DNA from: Chelonoidis abingdonii
Lineage: Eukaryota > Chordata > Testudines > Testudinidae
Direction: 5' to 3'
Assembly: GCF_003597395.2 (NCBI RefSeq)
Contig: NC_133772.1
Coordinates: 142,756,221-142,820,220 of the forward strand
DNA: 64,000 nucleotides
The notes under the pieces were generated by a model, which saw only the letters and a list, made by a program, of their open reading frames with translations, did no database searches and had not been told where the DNA came from. Both the position numbers and the translations under genes were made by a program. This document shows positions 33,061 through 45,607 of the stretch, in pieces (the first letter of the stretch is position 1; every line of letters starts with the position of its first letter).

Positions 33061-34624
33061 TTTCTTCACAACTGTAACAGCTAGAGAGTGCCCCCCCGAC
33101 CTCCCCGACCCATTTGTATCTTGATGATCAAGGTTGACTTTTGTTGTTCAAGGTTATCTTGTGGTTTGATTATCACAGCTTAGATAGCACAATCAGCAGC
33201 AAATCACAGCTGTCTGATGTCAAAGAGATACCATTAAACTAAAGATCCTAGCAGGAAAGGTTAAATGTGTTTAGTAAAGTGAACAGGCGTGTATATGGAG
33301 TGTTAGTTACTTCGTGTAGCTAATTTACAGCCTGATTCAAGTCAAGGAACAAAAAGGTCACATAAACAAAAATGCGTTTTTGTTATTCTCCAAGTCCAGC
33401 ACCACACTCTGTGTTAGACTATATGCAGCCAGCCCCTGACAAAGGAGATAGACCAATTCATTTGCCTTTTGAGATGGAACATTTCTGTTGTAAACAGTAT
33501 GATGGCCTGACATTGACAGTTTTTCTGAATTTAAATATTACAGGCACCCTGAGGTTTTCTCGACATGACTCAGTTACTGCACCTGAATGTTAAGCGGGAT
33601 TCCTCTCTGTGACAGTTGCCACTAAGCAGCATCCTGGGGAGGGGTGGAAGCACTAACATGTGAAGTTGTCCCTAGGAAAGGCTCTGAGATGCTGTCAGCA
33701 TGGGGCTGTACGTGCTCAGTCAGTGCATCAGGCAAAGGCGGGTTACGAAGAGGAACCATCTAAAGAGGCAGATGTCTGCTTCTCAATTTCTGCTCCCCTT
33801 CCTCCAAAATACTTTGCTTCGTGAGACATCTAAAGTTCACAGATGTTCTTCTGGCAAACGATGGCAAAGCCTGACTCAGCGCTGACTCAAGGAGAGAGAA
33901 GTTACTGAATACAAGGATATATCACAGTAATTATTTTTTAAAGAGAATAGGAATGTTCAGATGCCTCTGTGCTGGGCATCCTTATGTCGGTTTGGGAAGT
34001 GTATGTTCGACTCAAATATCCCCTCCTGGACTTGGAAGCATTTTGCTAACAAATAGACTTAATAATAATAAAGTATGTGTGATTTATGAGCTAAATTCTA
34101 CCCAGGGTCTCCACCCACTTCCTCTGCTGTTGAGCCCTGCAACAGAAAGTCTGCAGGAAAGGTGCACTGGTGCAAAGTGATCGCAATCTCTCCTCTGTCC
34201 TGAGACATGAACTAGCTGCTGACTGAGCCGAGGATGTGGTCAGGGATGGACTGAATCAGCTAGCAGCTTGACCAGTCATTGCTTGAGGGGTTCCTTGGGA
34301 GCCCTGTCCTACAGAATCCCAAAGCAAGGCAGGTGCTTATGCCATCCCCTCTCTTGGAGGGGGGTAAATACCCCTGCAGCAGCACACAGGTGCAGAAAGG
34401 TGTAACAAACACCTTCCTTGCACTAGTTGGGTAAGGGGTAGGGAAGTAACAATGCTCCTAACCTAGCACACACATGCTGGAAGTTTTCTTCCTTACATGA
34501 AGCAGAATCCAAGCATTAATGCCATGAAATGCCACCCCCAATCCTGCAGGCCCCATAGGTAGACTTTAGGGGGAAAAAATTGAGAGATTGGCCCCACTCT
34601 GCCCTGCAAAAAAATCTGAATTGG
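33061..34624. other. No recognisable gene
   Basis: Short frames only. No domain or repeat could be named in this 1.5 kb. Confidence 0.4.
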
Positions 34625-34735
34625 CACCACTGCTGTCAGAGATGGTCTTAGGTACACTTGGTCCTGCCTCAGCACAGGGGGCTGGGCGAAATGACCTCTT
34701 GAGATCCCTTCCAGCCCTACATTTCTGGTTCTTTT
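34625..34735 (+). repeat. CR1 3' tail
   Basis: The block 'gaaatgacctcttgagatcc' followed by 'cttccagccctacatttctg' is the characteristic CR1 / CR1-tailed SINE 3' end in plus orientation. The upstream part is degraded, so LINE or SINE origin cannot be decided. Confidence 0.65.
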
Positions 34736-36082
34736 TTCAAGTGCTGCTGCTGAGCTGTGTGACTTGTCATAGCTCCTAACTGGCTGCTCTCCATGCACCA
34801 TTTCCTTGGCTGCTGTAAATCAGTATAGCTCTGTTGAAATCAATGGAGCTACCCTGATATGACTTAGCTCAGGGTCTGAACCCAAGTGTGTATGTATGGG
34901 AGAGGAGGGAGGTGACATGGAGAAGGAAAATAATGGGAGAGAGGTTAAAAAAGTCAGAACACAGGGAGAGAGGAGTAACAGAATTAATGAAATAGACACT
35001 AATTGGGGGAAAAGAATAGTAATATTTGTTTAACCCAAAAAATAACCAGTCCCTTACCATTGCTAGGAGAATGTAGTGTTTTAAAATTAATTCCAATTAT
35101 CTTTAATCTGAACTATTTCCTCCATTTTAATAATGTTTCAAAATAGATTACTTAATAAATCTTCTCTCCTCTAGAAGATGAGTTGTAGAAGTTATAGATG
35201 GAAAAGCTGTACTGAGTTGGACATCAGATTATCCAGTCCACTTCCTGCCAATGAGCATTATACTCCAATGGTAGGTTTTTTTCCGGTATTTTTATCTATT
35301 CTGGCTTTAGAAGACCCAAATACTAAAACTTCGACCGCTTCCTTAGTGGCTCCAGCATGATGGTGATCGTATAGACCGACATTTGGACTCCCTGCAGAAT
35401 GCAGTGAACATGTGCAGTCTAAGTCTGTGCAGATTGCTTGCTATGGCCACCAAGCACATGGCTTTGAAATGAGTATCTGTTCCAGGCATTCTTTTCCAGA
35501 GGTGAGAGAATTTCTTGACGAGTGTTGAACTTGCACTGGATGGGTTTGCATTGGCAGGACCTTTTAGAGTCTCCATGACAGGAGTGGTAAAGTGGTAAGT
35601 CTTGAGTACTGATGAGGTCTTGGCCATCCTCAGAGAAGCTTTGGAAGAAATGGCCTCTCAAGCTCCGAACTGAGTACCAGAGGAACTATGCCAGAGATCC
35701 CATGCCTGTTCTTGCTACTGCTCCACATCCTTGGGGTTAACACTATAGCTGAAGAGTTAAAATTCCCAGCCAATAATATTCCTTTTTCATAAAACCTTTT
35801 TGTTTGGCTTATATCCTCCTATCCATGCCCAGTCTGATGATCTACAATCTATTTCTAGAAAGGAATTTATAACCACAACTGTTTTCAATTTCCAACCAGA
35901 GAGATTCTGTCTCATGCTATCCTAATATGTAGTTCATCTGTTATCTTTAGTCTGTGACACACAAGCCTGCTACCTCTCGTTTTAGGGATGTTTATTTTAA
36001 CCCATCTGCATAAGCTGTAAAGTTCAGCCCCAGTGACCCAGACATGCTTCAGTTCTCTCTGTCATGTTGTAGTCATTGTCTT
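34736..36082. other. No confident gene or repeat
   Basis: A minus-strand frame at 35627-35343 has no domain I recognise. Part of the interval may be an old repeat. It ends at the apparent start of the DIRS element. Confidence 0.35.
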
Positions 36083-36284
36083 CTTCAAGTAGTGTCCCTA
36101 TGGTTGCTCCGCAGCAGGATATATACGTCTCTGTGGGCTCTTAATGTTTGTTAGCAGTGTCTGCACCTTGTGCCCTGGTATAGGGGGGATATAGGGCAGG
36201 CAGACATACTGCACTCCATTTCCTTCTCAACTGGCAGTAGCTTGTGAAGGAGCATCACAATGTCTATTAGCTAAGCCACACAGT

Positions 36285-38302
36285 TTGCTACACCTCTGGT
36301 TTATTTTTCTTTATTTTACAAGTATTCTTACATTTTATTCTTTTCCCCTTTATTTAGCACAGTTTATGCTTTTGCAGGGAGGGTGTCTCTTGCCTTGTTT
36401 TTTCTTTGCCCTATTTTGGCCTTTATTGTCGTCTTGGGCCTCTATCTGCAGCCTTGAATATGGGTTATGGCCAAGACTCCCCTTCAAACCCTGTCAGACC
36501 CACCATACATCTTTTCCCCACAGCAACAGGCATTCAAGCTGCCTCCACTGCCTTAGGGAAACCCATAATCCCTCCAAATGCAAGATTTGATCAGAATTTA
36601 AGAGCAGATCTAAGAAATTCAGGGAGGTCAGACTTAAATGCCTGTTGATGGAGACTCTGGGTCTGAGTCATCCCGGGGCTCTACAGTAGCACCCCAACTT
36701 TCAAAAAAGAAGTGACCCCACTCCTCAGAATGGGACAAGAGTCAGGGAAGGTCATTCCTATGATCTGGATCTCAGGAAACCTCACATCACAGTAAGAGTC
36801 CCTCTGACGCTCCCATAGCTTTTGGCACTGACCAAGAAGCTGTGTACTGAGAAATCACCTAGAATGGTACTATCCGCCGTAGTACCACCTGAGATATTGA
36901 CTTCTGTGGGTCCATACTCATAGTCTCTGGTACTGTTCAAGCTGCTATCTCATGAGGATCTTTAACCCATGGAAGAGCCTGAATCACTGATGTGTTGCAA
37001 AAGGATTTCCCCATTGGTACCAACTAATTTCCCAGAGCCTACTTTACCCTCCATCCATATTGTTGTCAACTGTGGCTCATCCTTTGGTACCACTACAGTC
37101 TCCTCACAGGCTATTTAAGGCTATTTGTGTTGAGTGCCTCCCTGATAGTATGTCACATACTTCAGTACTTCCTTACCAGACTATCATCTATCAGACCTTG
37201 GTTCCAATGGATGTTCAATTAACCCCATAGGGCCTAGTACTGACTTGACGACTGGTATTGGCACCACTTACACAGGGGATGACACTTCATCTAACTCAGA
37301 GCTATCTATACAAGGCTCCTCTGCCTTCCAGCCTACCTGAGAAGGGAACTTCCAGCAGGAGACATGTCCAGAGACCCTGGCAAGGACATCTATGGAACTG
37401 TTTCCTCTTCCTTGTGCTGCACCTCTGTGGGCATATTGGAACCCTTGCGCCTCCTATAATGACCACTTCTATTGGGGTCCCATCTCATAAGAGGACACAG
37501 GGCTGACAACTGACAGCCCAAGTCTTGATCAGCAGGAACACTTCATAAAGGAATGTGAACCAGCTGAGGAGGAAGAAATTCCACCTTCATACAAGTCCTC
37601 TTCCTCACCAGATGAGGCTGTTATGCCTCTTCTGCCATCTTACCCTGATGATTTCATCGTCTTCCAGGACCTTATGAAATGTTTGGCAGGCACCTTACAA
37701 ATTCTAATGGAAGAGATATAGGAACTCCCAAAGCTGCCTCTTGTACATCCTTCATACATGTCCTCAGGGCAAGATTGTGGCGCCCATCAATGGTGCTTTA
37801 CTGTCCCCAGCCTGCATGGTATGGAAAACCACAGCCACTATACCACCGACACCCAAGTGGTGTTTTATCCCACCCAGAGGTTCAGAATATTTTCTCCTCT
37901 CACCCTATACTTCACTCTCTCTGGTGGATGAAACAGTTAAGGAATGAAACAGACAGCATTAGGGTAAAAAAACCCTAAGATCTCTGGACCTTCTGGGTTG
38001 CAAGAGCTACTCCTTGGCCTCTCTACAGTTCAGAATAGCCAGTTACCAACCCCTTATGGCAAAGTACGACGTCACAAATTATTCAGAATTGAACACCTAC
38101 CTCAGGATCAAAGGCAACAAATTTCAGGCCCTCGTTACAGAAGGTCAGACAATGGCCAAGGCATCCTTCCAAACCTGCTGCCGACACAACCGTGTGCTCC
38201 ATAGCAACAGGCACTAGTTATGCGCTAAGCTTCCTGGAGACAGTCCTCTGGCCTTTCCCAAGAGGTACAAAATACTGTTGATGAATTTCCGTTTGAAGGG
38301 AC
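36285..38302 (+). pseudogene. DIRS gag-like ORF1 remnant
   Basis: Fragments in different frames match the DIRS gag layout. Near 36510-36590 there is a short Cys-containing segment ('SCLHCLRETHNPSKCKI'). Near 37850-37920 is 'PTPKWCFIPPRGSEYF', and near 38010-38160 'SLQFRIASYQPLMAKYD' and 'FQALVTEGQTMAKASF'. It ends in 'VDEFPFEG' just before the LTR insertion at 38303. In DIRS elements this protein packages element RNA. Stops and frameshifts are numerous. Confidence 0.7.
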
Positions 38303-39245
38303 TGTCATAAGTAGATAGGTAAGGGTTAATTTTCTTTTACCTGTAAAGGGTGAACAAAGGGGGAACCAAACACCTGACCAGAGGACCAATCAGAGACCTG
38401 GATTTTTTTTTAAAATCTGGGAAGAACTGAAACTCGGGGTCTTTTTTGTTCCTCGGCGTGAGCTAAAACAGCTTTTTCTCTAACTCCATTCTCTCTCAAT
38501 ATTTACTAAGTGTGAGTACAAGGACCAAAGTAATCGCTGTGATGTGCTTGAACTTTGGTTTTACATGGGTGTTGATATTGTCACTGGTTTATTGGACTAT
38601 CTTTTAAATCCAGACTGTTCATTTTTTTTTAGAAGCAATCCTGTATTGATTCTTAAATCAGGTGTTAGTATATGTAGTTCTTTCTTTTTTTATATATTTA
38701 ATCTTTAAACTTGGGGAGTTTCGTTCCTTATTGGGCAAGGGGAGAGATTTTTGTTCCCGACTCTGTCCTACTCTGCTGTGACGGCAGGGGGGAGCCATCC
38801 TCTGTGGTTTACTTTCTTGTCGGCGGGAGAACAAGTACGGGGAACGTATTAGGGGAAAGAGGAGCAATCCACTCTGTTCTCTTGTTTTGAGCTTCTTCTT
38901 AGTTACTGTATGAAAGGGAGGGGTGAAATCTTTGTTAGCTTAACTAGGTTGAATGCATAGCTGGGGGGGAGTAGATTCCTCGCTGGGTGTTATTCAAGAC
39001 TAGTAAGCGATCGTTTGCGGGAACCAGGAAGGGTGGGAGCGGGGGATGAGTCGGGAGAACCAGGGGTCTCTGCGTTGTGGGCTCCCCAGGGATAAATGGG
39101 GCGACTTGAGGGCTGATAGGAGCCAGAATCCTATCTGGTGGCAGCAAAATAAGAGCCAAGCTGGGTATAAGCTTGGGGGGAGGATCATAGTAAGCACCCA
39201 GATTTTGGACGCTAAGGTCCAGATTTGGGACAGACGTTTACCACA
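38303..39245 (+). mobile_element. Solo ERV-type LTR inserted in the DIRS gag region
   Basis: It starts TGTCATAAGTAG and ends GTTTACCACA, 943 bp, with a perfect 5-bp duplication GGGAC at 38298-38302 and 39246-39250. DIRS coding sequence resumes on the far side ('KLFSDAMHESLHSFKDS'). It is the same family as 2916-3896, sharing the 'ttttggacgctaaggt' block. It is solo, with no internal retroviral sequence. Confidence 0.9.
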
Positions 39246-39345
39246 GGGACCAAATTGTTTAGTGATGCCATGCATGAGTCCCTTCACTCTTTCAAGGACT
39301 CCAGAATGACACTACAGTCTCTGGGCATTTACACGCTGTAGGCAA
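39246..39345 (+). pseudogene. DIRS gag-like remnant, continued
   Basis: After the LTR the reading continues as 'KLFSDAMHESLHSFKDSR', then 'MTLQSLGIYT', which matches the segment following 'EFPFEG' in DIRS gag. This confirms the LTR as an insertion. Confidence 0.75.
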
Positions 39346-39365
39346 AGATAAAAGATATCAGGTAT

Positions 39366-39952
39366 ATTTAGGATAGAGAATAAAATACAAGGAATAATTA
39401 GTGTTGTAACACAGGGTCTATGGGCTTCAAGCCTGTAAAATATTGAGCTTAGCCAACTTAGGTGTTAGGACAAGTTAGCTATATTATAAAGATAAGTTAG
39501 CATAAGTTCATAATAAACCTGATGAGCTTGTGCCTATTTGTGATATGCTGATGTTTGGAAAATAGCTGATGAATTCAAGCAATAATGTTTATGAGAGATC
39601 AGTAGACACCACAAGCTGACCGTTGGTAGCCGGAGTGAAGTGTGAGAGGCTTCCTTAAGGTAAATGTGATAAGGTGATGTCAACGTTAATGAATATAAGA
39701 GGAACTAATAGGTGAGCCTATGAAAAATCAGGGACCTATAAGTAGAGGTGTGTGGAAGTTCAGATTTGGAAAAGGGATTAAAAGCTTCATAAACATGCAT
39801 GACCCCAGTGGGCATCAGCATAACACATTGTAAAATCGGTATCCTGACCATCATGCCTAGCTGGGGAAGACGCCAAGATGACAATGAATGACGGTGAGAT
39901 GGTGTGTATTGTTTGGTTGGCTAATGAAAGTAATTATTATAGAAAGGTGTCA
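39366..39952 (+). mobile_element. LTR-like insertion in DIRS, boundaries uncertain
   Basis: The stretch is not DIRS-like. A possible LTR start 'tgtaacacagggtctatgg' is near 39404, with an AT-rich body and a possible end near 39954 ('aaaggtgtca'). No clear duplication is seen, so both ends are provisional. Confidence 0.4.
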
Positions 39953-39953
39953 A

Positions 39954-40084
39954 GTATCAGAGGGCTAGCCGAGTTAGTCTAGATCTGTAATAGCAGCAAA
40001 GAGTCCTGTGGCACCTTATAGACTAACAGACGTTTTGGGGCATGAGCTTTCGTGGGTGAATACCCACTTCGTCGGATGCATCCA
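39954..40084 (-). mobile_element. Penelope-type terminal fragment inside DIRS
   Basis: The sequence 'agtatcagagggctagccg', 'ctgtggcaccttatagacta' and 'gggtgaatacccacttcgtc' is the same terminal repeat as at 56891 and 57670. DIRS sequence resumes right after 'gatgcatccacagg'. Confidence 0.7.
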
Positions 40085-40089
40085 CAGGT

Positions 40090-40630
40090 TAATCCATCCG
40101 GTTCAGCTCCCTACTGCCTCCCTGTTCGTCTTCAGGAGACCTTCTCAGGCAGCAAGTAAAATCCCTCCTAACACCGGAGGAAATCTAACCTCTTCCACCA
40201 GACTTCATTGGGAACAATCTATTCTTGATACTTCATGGTCCAAGAGAGAAATGGAGGCGTGCAGGGACCAGTTCTCAATGGTTCTGAATGCTAACTCTAG
40301 TAATGATGATTGCCTCTCGATCCTGGAGATTCGTTTGTTTCCCTTGACATTCAGAATGTCTATTTCCATATTGCCATGAAACTCTCTCTCAAATGATTTC
40401 TGTGTTTTTGTGGTCAGATTGGTGAGCAGGGATTACCATCACCACCAAAGGTGTTCTACCCTTTGTCCTTTCAACACCCCAAGGATCTTTACTGGAGTTT
40501 ACTGGGCTTTGTTGCAGCCCTTCTTCTCCAGATGGGAAGAATTGTCTTTCCCTACATGGCTCCTGAAAGATTGCTTGTTGCTGTCTGAGTCTCTCTAGAA
40601 AAAAGCCAAGCCCTCTCTCTGTTCTGTTCA
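40090..40630 (+). pseudogene. DIRS reverse transcriptase remnant
   Basis: The segment at 40346-40375 reads 'DIQNVYFHIA', the DIRS RT block normally written DLQDAYFHI. Further on is a degraded 'VFYPLSFQHPK' in place of the 'LPFGL' region, and at about 40541-40560 'IVFPYMAPE' where active copies have the catalytic YLDDW. The DD pair is therefore lost. The remnant contains stops. Confidence 0.7.
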
Positions 40631-40642
40631 TTAGGCCTTAGC

Positions 40643-40692
40643 CTCAATGCAACAAACAAACAAAACAAACAAACAAACAACCCCCCCCCCTC
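40643..40692 (+). repeat. Simple repeat (CAAA)n followed by a C run
   Basis: A run of 'aaacaaacaaac' units precedes about 13 C residues. It sits within the decayed DIRS polyprotein region. Confidence 0.9.
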
Positions 40693-40739
40693 CAAACCTA
40701 ACCTCATATCCACTCAGTGCATAGAGTTTATTGTGACCA

Positions 40740-41529
40740 CTCAAGATGCTTCCATTGCCAGGGCATACTTGCCCAAAAATAGATTTGCCACAATGTCCAA
40801 CCTTGTTTCAAAGATACAACAAAGCTCACAAACCACAGACAGGCTTGCCTACAACTTCTAAACCATATGGCAACCTATTCGTTTGTGACACCTTTAGCCA
40901 GAGTATGTCTTCAAGCCTGGCTGAGAACCATCTATACCCCCAACAAGCACAGTCTATGCAAATAAATGTCTGTAATTTGAAGGGTCCTCTATTCTCTAAA
41001 TTGGTAGAAAGACCCACTAAAGGTGTACATGGGTGTTTCATTCCTGCAGGCCCCTCCCATGGGAGTCATCCCCAAAGATGCCTCCCTGATAGGCTGGGGG
41101 GACACTTCCAAAACCTCACAGCTTAGGAAAGATAGTCTCCTGAGAGGCCATCTTACATATCAACATATTTGAGCTCAGAGCAGGTCACTACACTTGCCAG
41201 CACTTCTTCCTGCAGAAAGGAATAATGCTGGGCAACAAAGCAGGAATGTGTTATGTCAATTGCCAAGGTCATGTAAGAGCCTCTTCCTTATGGGCTGAAG
41301 CCACAAAACTTGTGCATATGGCTCCACATGCAGGTTTCAGCAGTTTACCTACTGAGGCCATAGAAGCAGACATTTCAACACTGGCCATCAGCAGAAGCTC
41401 AACAATGTGGTTTTCTGGAAGATGTGGGATGCCCTCCAATGCAACATGTAGGGGAATCTGCTTGAGGGAAGAAGGCAGGGCTGCAGTTTGCTCTAATCAT
41501 TCCTTTATCAGGGACAGTGGGTCTTGAAC
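40740..41529 (+). pseudogene. DIRS RNase H remnant
   Basis: Motifs in order are 'ARAYLPKNRFATMSNLVSKI' (near 40760), 'PKDASLIGWGDTSKTS' (near 41070) and 'CYVNCQGHVRASSLWAEATK' (near 41243). The second corresponds to the DIRS RNase H 'TDASLxGWGAH' block, with the first aspartate region altered. The third matches the 'YINKQGGxxSxxL' block. It is degenerate. Confidence 0.7.
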
Positions 41530-42080
41530 CCTAGGCCACAGGGCTCTGTTGGAGCTAGCATATTCCAGTCTGCCACCTAGGAACTTGCTGATTGTTGTTA
41601 GAATAGAGCTGACCTCAGACAGAAGACCCCAGTCCTCATTGGCAGAACAATGGGGGCCCTAATTGGTCCAGAGCCCCTATTTTAACCCAGCGCAGGAACA
41701 GGAAGTTGTCCATGGAAATGAATCCACTTTGGTCTGGATTGTGCGCTTTGTACTTCCTGCTCCCATGCCCCTGGCTTGACTGCCTAGTATCCTGATCCAG
41801 CTGGACTCTGGATACTGATCTGTGGTTCTACTCTCAGGTTTGTCTCCTGCCTCTGATCTGACTCCTGACACTGTTTTGCCTGCTAGCCTATTTTGGGCTC
41901 TAAACTCTGGTATCTGACCATGCCTAGCTCCGGACTCCTGCTTTGACCACTAGGTCAGACTGCCCATGTCCTAGTCGAGAGATCCTTGGCCTTGTGTACT
42001 GTTATATGCTTATCCCCCATCTCTCCTACTGCTCAAAGTTCTGAACAAATTGAAACAAACAGATTAGTAGCCATACTAAT
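41530..42080 (+). mobile_element. Probable LTR-like insertion in DIRS
   Basis: DIRS homology is absent between the RNase H and the recombinase. The stretch has a TATA-like 'ccctattttaaccc' near 41676 and a pyrimidine-rich 'ctgactcctgacactg' style body typical of turtle LTR/SINE-like repeats. I cannot see defined termini. Confidence 0.35.
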
Positions 42081-42109
42081 AGCACTGCCTTGGGACAGGC
42101 AGGTGTGGT

Positions 42110-43250
42110 TCCTAGAGTCAGTTTGCATGTTTCTGTGACTACTCTCTACCTTTCTCTGACAGTGAATCTCCTCACACAGGAGTCAAGATCCATCACACTC
42201 GAATCTTCCAGCACATCACCTCAAGGCGTGGCTACTAGATGGCTCCCTGGTATAGAACAAGTCTGCTCACCAGACATTCAAAGAGTTCTGCTTTGTAGCA
42301 GAAAACCTTCAAGAAAAACTTATTTGCAGAACAGGAAATGCTTCCAGAATTGGTGCAGTCATGGATCTATACCTCCTCTTGAGTCTTACCTAACACACAT
42401 TCTTGATTACCTGTTTCATTTAAATACCTCAGGATTACTGCTGAATTCCATTAAAGTTCACCCAGCTGCCTTCACAGCTTTTCACACACCCCTCAAGAGA
42501 TTTTCAGTTTTCATCTGCCCAACCACAGTGAGGATTATCAAAGGCTTCTTGAACTCTTCCCTCCTGTCAAGGAACCAGCTTCAGCAGGGGACCTCAACTT
42601 AGTCCTCAATGCCCTGAGAAAACCCTCATTTGACCCTATGGTGAATTGTTCCCTCCTTTACCTCTCCCCTAAGGCTTCATTTCTTGTAGCTATCACCTCA
42701 GCTAGAAAGGTAGGAGAGCTTGGGACCTTGATGGTTGACCCACTATATGTAGTGTTTCATCGCTGCAAGGTGATCCTATACCTGCACACTCATTTCCTTC
42801 ACAGTTTCCTCAGAATTTCATATCAACCAAGAGATTCATTTGTCTGAGTGCTATCCTGAGCTTCACTCTTCAAAAGAAGAAATGAGTCTTCTGCATGTAA
42901 GAAGAGTCCCTAACTTTTCTAAAACAGGGCCAGGCCCTTCCGGGTTTCACTCAGACTTTTCCATTTCAGTTGCAGAACATATGAAAGGACAGGGTATTTC
43001 CACCCCAAGACTGTCCAAGTGGGTTACTTGCTGCATCTTAAACTGGTGCAAAGCCTTGGGGGTTTGCCTCTGCCTGGCAGCTGTTGCTCATCCCACAATA
43101 GCTCAATCTGCCTTGTTAACCCTGTTGAAAAACGTACCTGTTTCAGACATCAGCTGGGCAGCCACCTGGTGCTCCATTCATTTTCCCAGCATTATGCTCT
43201 TGTGACTGCTTCCAGAGCTGACACAGCTTTTGCTGAAGCTGTTCTATGAT
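42110..43250 (+). pseudogene. DIRS tyrosine recombinase remnant
   Basis: Motifs in order are 'LTHILDYLFHLNTSGLLLNS' (core-binding part, near 42400), 'PKASFLVAITSARKVGELG' (near 42670, where the family has the first catalytic Arg region) and, near 43090-43170, a degraded 'AHPTIAQSALL' in place of the HxxR motif, followed by 'ISWAATWCS'. In DIRS this enzyme integrates circular DNA without a target duplication. The H-x-x-R arginine is lost. Confidence 0.75.
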
Positions 43251-43644
43251 CTTTGCTGAATCCACCTCCTCGACAAAGGGGACACTGCTTGGGAGTTTCC
43301 TGATGTGGTGAAACCACAAGAGAATGCATTTTGAAGGATGCCAATTACTGTACAAGATAAGTAACCTCTCCTTCTCTAGTGATTGAATGCCTATCCAATG
43401 CCTTCCTCTTCCCTTCTTTGGCTTTAAACCTTAGTATTCAGCACAGCTTTCAATACAAGCTTTCCTATCTAAATAAGAGCTTGATTCTGCTGCCTTGAGG
43501 AAATTTACCATTGACTCCAGTGGAAATGGGAGCAGACCCTCAGCAGCTATCACCCCCTTTGCTCTATCTACCAAGAGAATGATTCCCAGGTTGTGTGAGC
43601 CTAGCCTGACAGATAACCAGCTAATGTTTCCAGGAACTTTGTCT

Positions 43645-43873
43645 AGACTAGATGTGATAAATCGATCCCCAAATGCTCTCCCGTCGACTCCTGTACTCCA
43701 GCTCAGTGAGAGGCACAGGCAGAGTCAATGGGGGAGCAGCAGCAGTTGACTCACTGCAGTGAAGACACCATGCTAAGTCGATCTAAGTATGTCGACTTCA
43801 CCTACGTTATTCATGTAGCTGAAGTTGTGTAACTTAGATCAATTCCCCGTCCCCCCGGTGCAGACCAGGCATA
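43645..43873. mobile_element. MITE with 'gtctaga/gcagac' ends
   Basis: It contains 'gataaatcgatccccaa', 'gtcgactcctgtactcc', 'agtcgatctaagtatgtcg' and 'acttagatcaattccccg', a common reptile MITE order. The inner arms 'ataaatcgatcccc' and 'ttagatcaattccc' are inversely related. No target duplication could be set. Confidence 0.6.
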
Positions 43874-45607
43874 AGCAACATTTGTTTTATTCTTTTAGTG
43901 GTAAAAATTGTCTGAGTTCCATTGAATAGATTAACCAATCATTTTTCTAAGTAGCATGGGAGAATCTGTCTCTCTTGTGGGATCTAAGGTTTTTGCAAGT
44001 AGGAGTGAGATAAAAATGCAAGAAACAATGTGGGAGTGTGTGGGAGTTGGTATTGCAGGGCGGGACGGGAGCAAGCTTAAAAAAATAATCCTGCACAGGG
44101 CTTTAGACCCCACTGCTGGATATACAGGACATAGCTGTGCTATAAGTCTCTCTCTATGGAAAGAGAGACCAGATTTCAGAAAACGACAGATTTTAAAACA
44201 CTTTGTATATATGGTGTGTGAATAAGCATGTGAGTCTGTCACTGAGTCCATAGCAAAGTTTAAAGGAAGCTTATAGCTTCCTATTAGACAGCATTCTCTT
44301 CCTTCGGTAAATCATGTAGATAATGCAGGAGTGTGTGTGTGGATAGACAGACAGATGGGACATTTTATTTTTGGTTCCAGTGGTAGAACTCCATTAAAAG
44401 TAAGCACATTCTTTACTCTTATCAGCATGCTTTGTGTTGTCTGCATTTTGAAATAAAGCTCTGCACTGTGATAAAAGAGCAATGTACCGGAGGCATGCAT
44501 TTCCAGCAGTGGATGATTTAAAGAGATCATGTTGCACAAGTAAGTTACAGTTGGTAACCGTAAAATACATTTTAAGCACTCTTTGCATTGTAAGATAGCT
44601 TATGGGAATGCTCTGTTTCAGATTTTCTTCTTTTTTCCTTCATGCTTTTATGAAGCAGCTACACTAGTGGAGGCTACTGTAGTTATAATAGGTTATCCCC
44701 AGTTACTTCCAATACTCAAAGATTTCCCTGAAATCCCCTATTTCACCAAGTGAATGTGATCTTCCTTTCAAATCCACTAAAAGCTGCTACTCACTGTTAA
44801 ATTGTTTCCTTCATTCTTTCTTCTGTTCAGCTGCATGACCATGAGATAAGGCGAACAGCAGAGTAACTTTCAGAAAATTATATATATATACACACAGTGG
44901 CAGAGTTCCACAGTCATCAAAGAAACAGAATAAAGAACTGATATTCGTAAAGAGAAATGGAATGGTTAACAGAGCGTAAAAGGCACTTTCTTCCCAGTTT
45001 CCAAACTGCAAATCTGTCAAGAAATCTCATAGACTGAGGCATGGTTTACACAATATTGGCACATGTATTTCAACTTACTCTCCAAAATTATCTGACATCT
45101 TTCACTGTGTATATTTCTGTATCAGCATTGTTTATTCATTTTGCATTAAGAATAGGCAGCTAAATCTCAGTAAAATACCTCCTAAACCTCCATAACACCA
45201 CTTAGGGATCTAGTTTCTACTGACATTGTCTTTCTTCACTATTCATTGTTAGGCATTGTCAGCTTCCCTAACACTAGAAGAGGATGTGGTACCTGCCTCA
45301 AAGAGCTGATAGTGCCATTCAGAAAAAGACAAATGACAACACTCTTTGGAGAGATCAGACTTCAAGAAAAGAGTGAGTATGCAGGAGGGATTTGAAGGAC
45401 ATTAAATGAGTTGCTTGATGCCTGAGAAGAGGCAGGGCATTCCAAGTATTTCCAAAACTATTTATGGTCGAAAAGAATCTAAGATCCTTCCTTCATTAAT
45501 TAAGATCTCACAGAAAAAAAAGTGGAGAGCAGACGATGAAAAATATTTACATTTATAATTATCAACTTTGTCCCCAATCCTGCAAAAGGGCCTCCATCAG
45601 TAGACCC
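43874..45607. other. No recognisable gene
   Basis: AT-rich DNA with a short TA/CA run at about 44879-44896. Frames have no domains. Confidence 0.45.

Larger units (their letters stand above)
36083..43400 (+). mobile_element. DIRS-type tyrosine-recombinase retrotransposon, degenerate, with nested insertions
   Basis: In order on the plus strand there are gag-like segments (36285-38300), a continuation of gag after an LTR (39246-39340), RT (40090-40600), RNase H (40740-41500) and a tyrosine recombinase (42150-43240). That arrangement with a recombinase in place of an integrase defines DIRS elements. The ends resemble DIRS termini: 'cttcttcaagtagtgtccc' at 36084 and 'agtaacctctccttctctag' at about 43360. 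Insertions are an LTR (38303-39245), an LTR-like piece and a Penelope end (39366-40084), and possibly another LTR-like piece (41530-42080). All frames are broken. Confidence 0.8.

Noticed and set aside
42090..42602. 170-codon frame as a possible host gene
   Set aside because: Its motifs match the DIRS tyrosine recombinase and it lies in order after RT and RNase H remnants.
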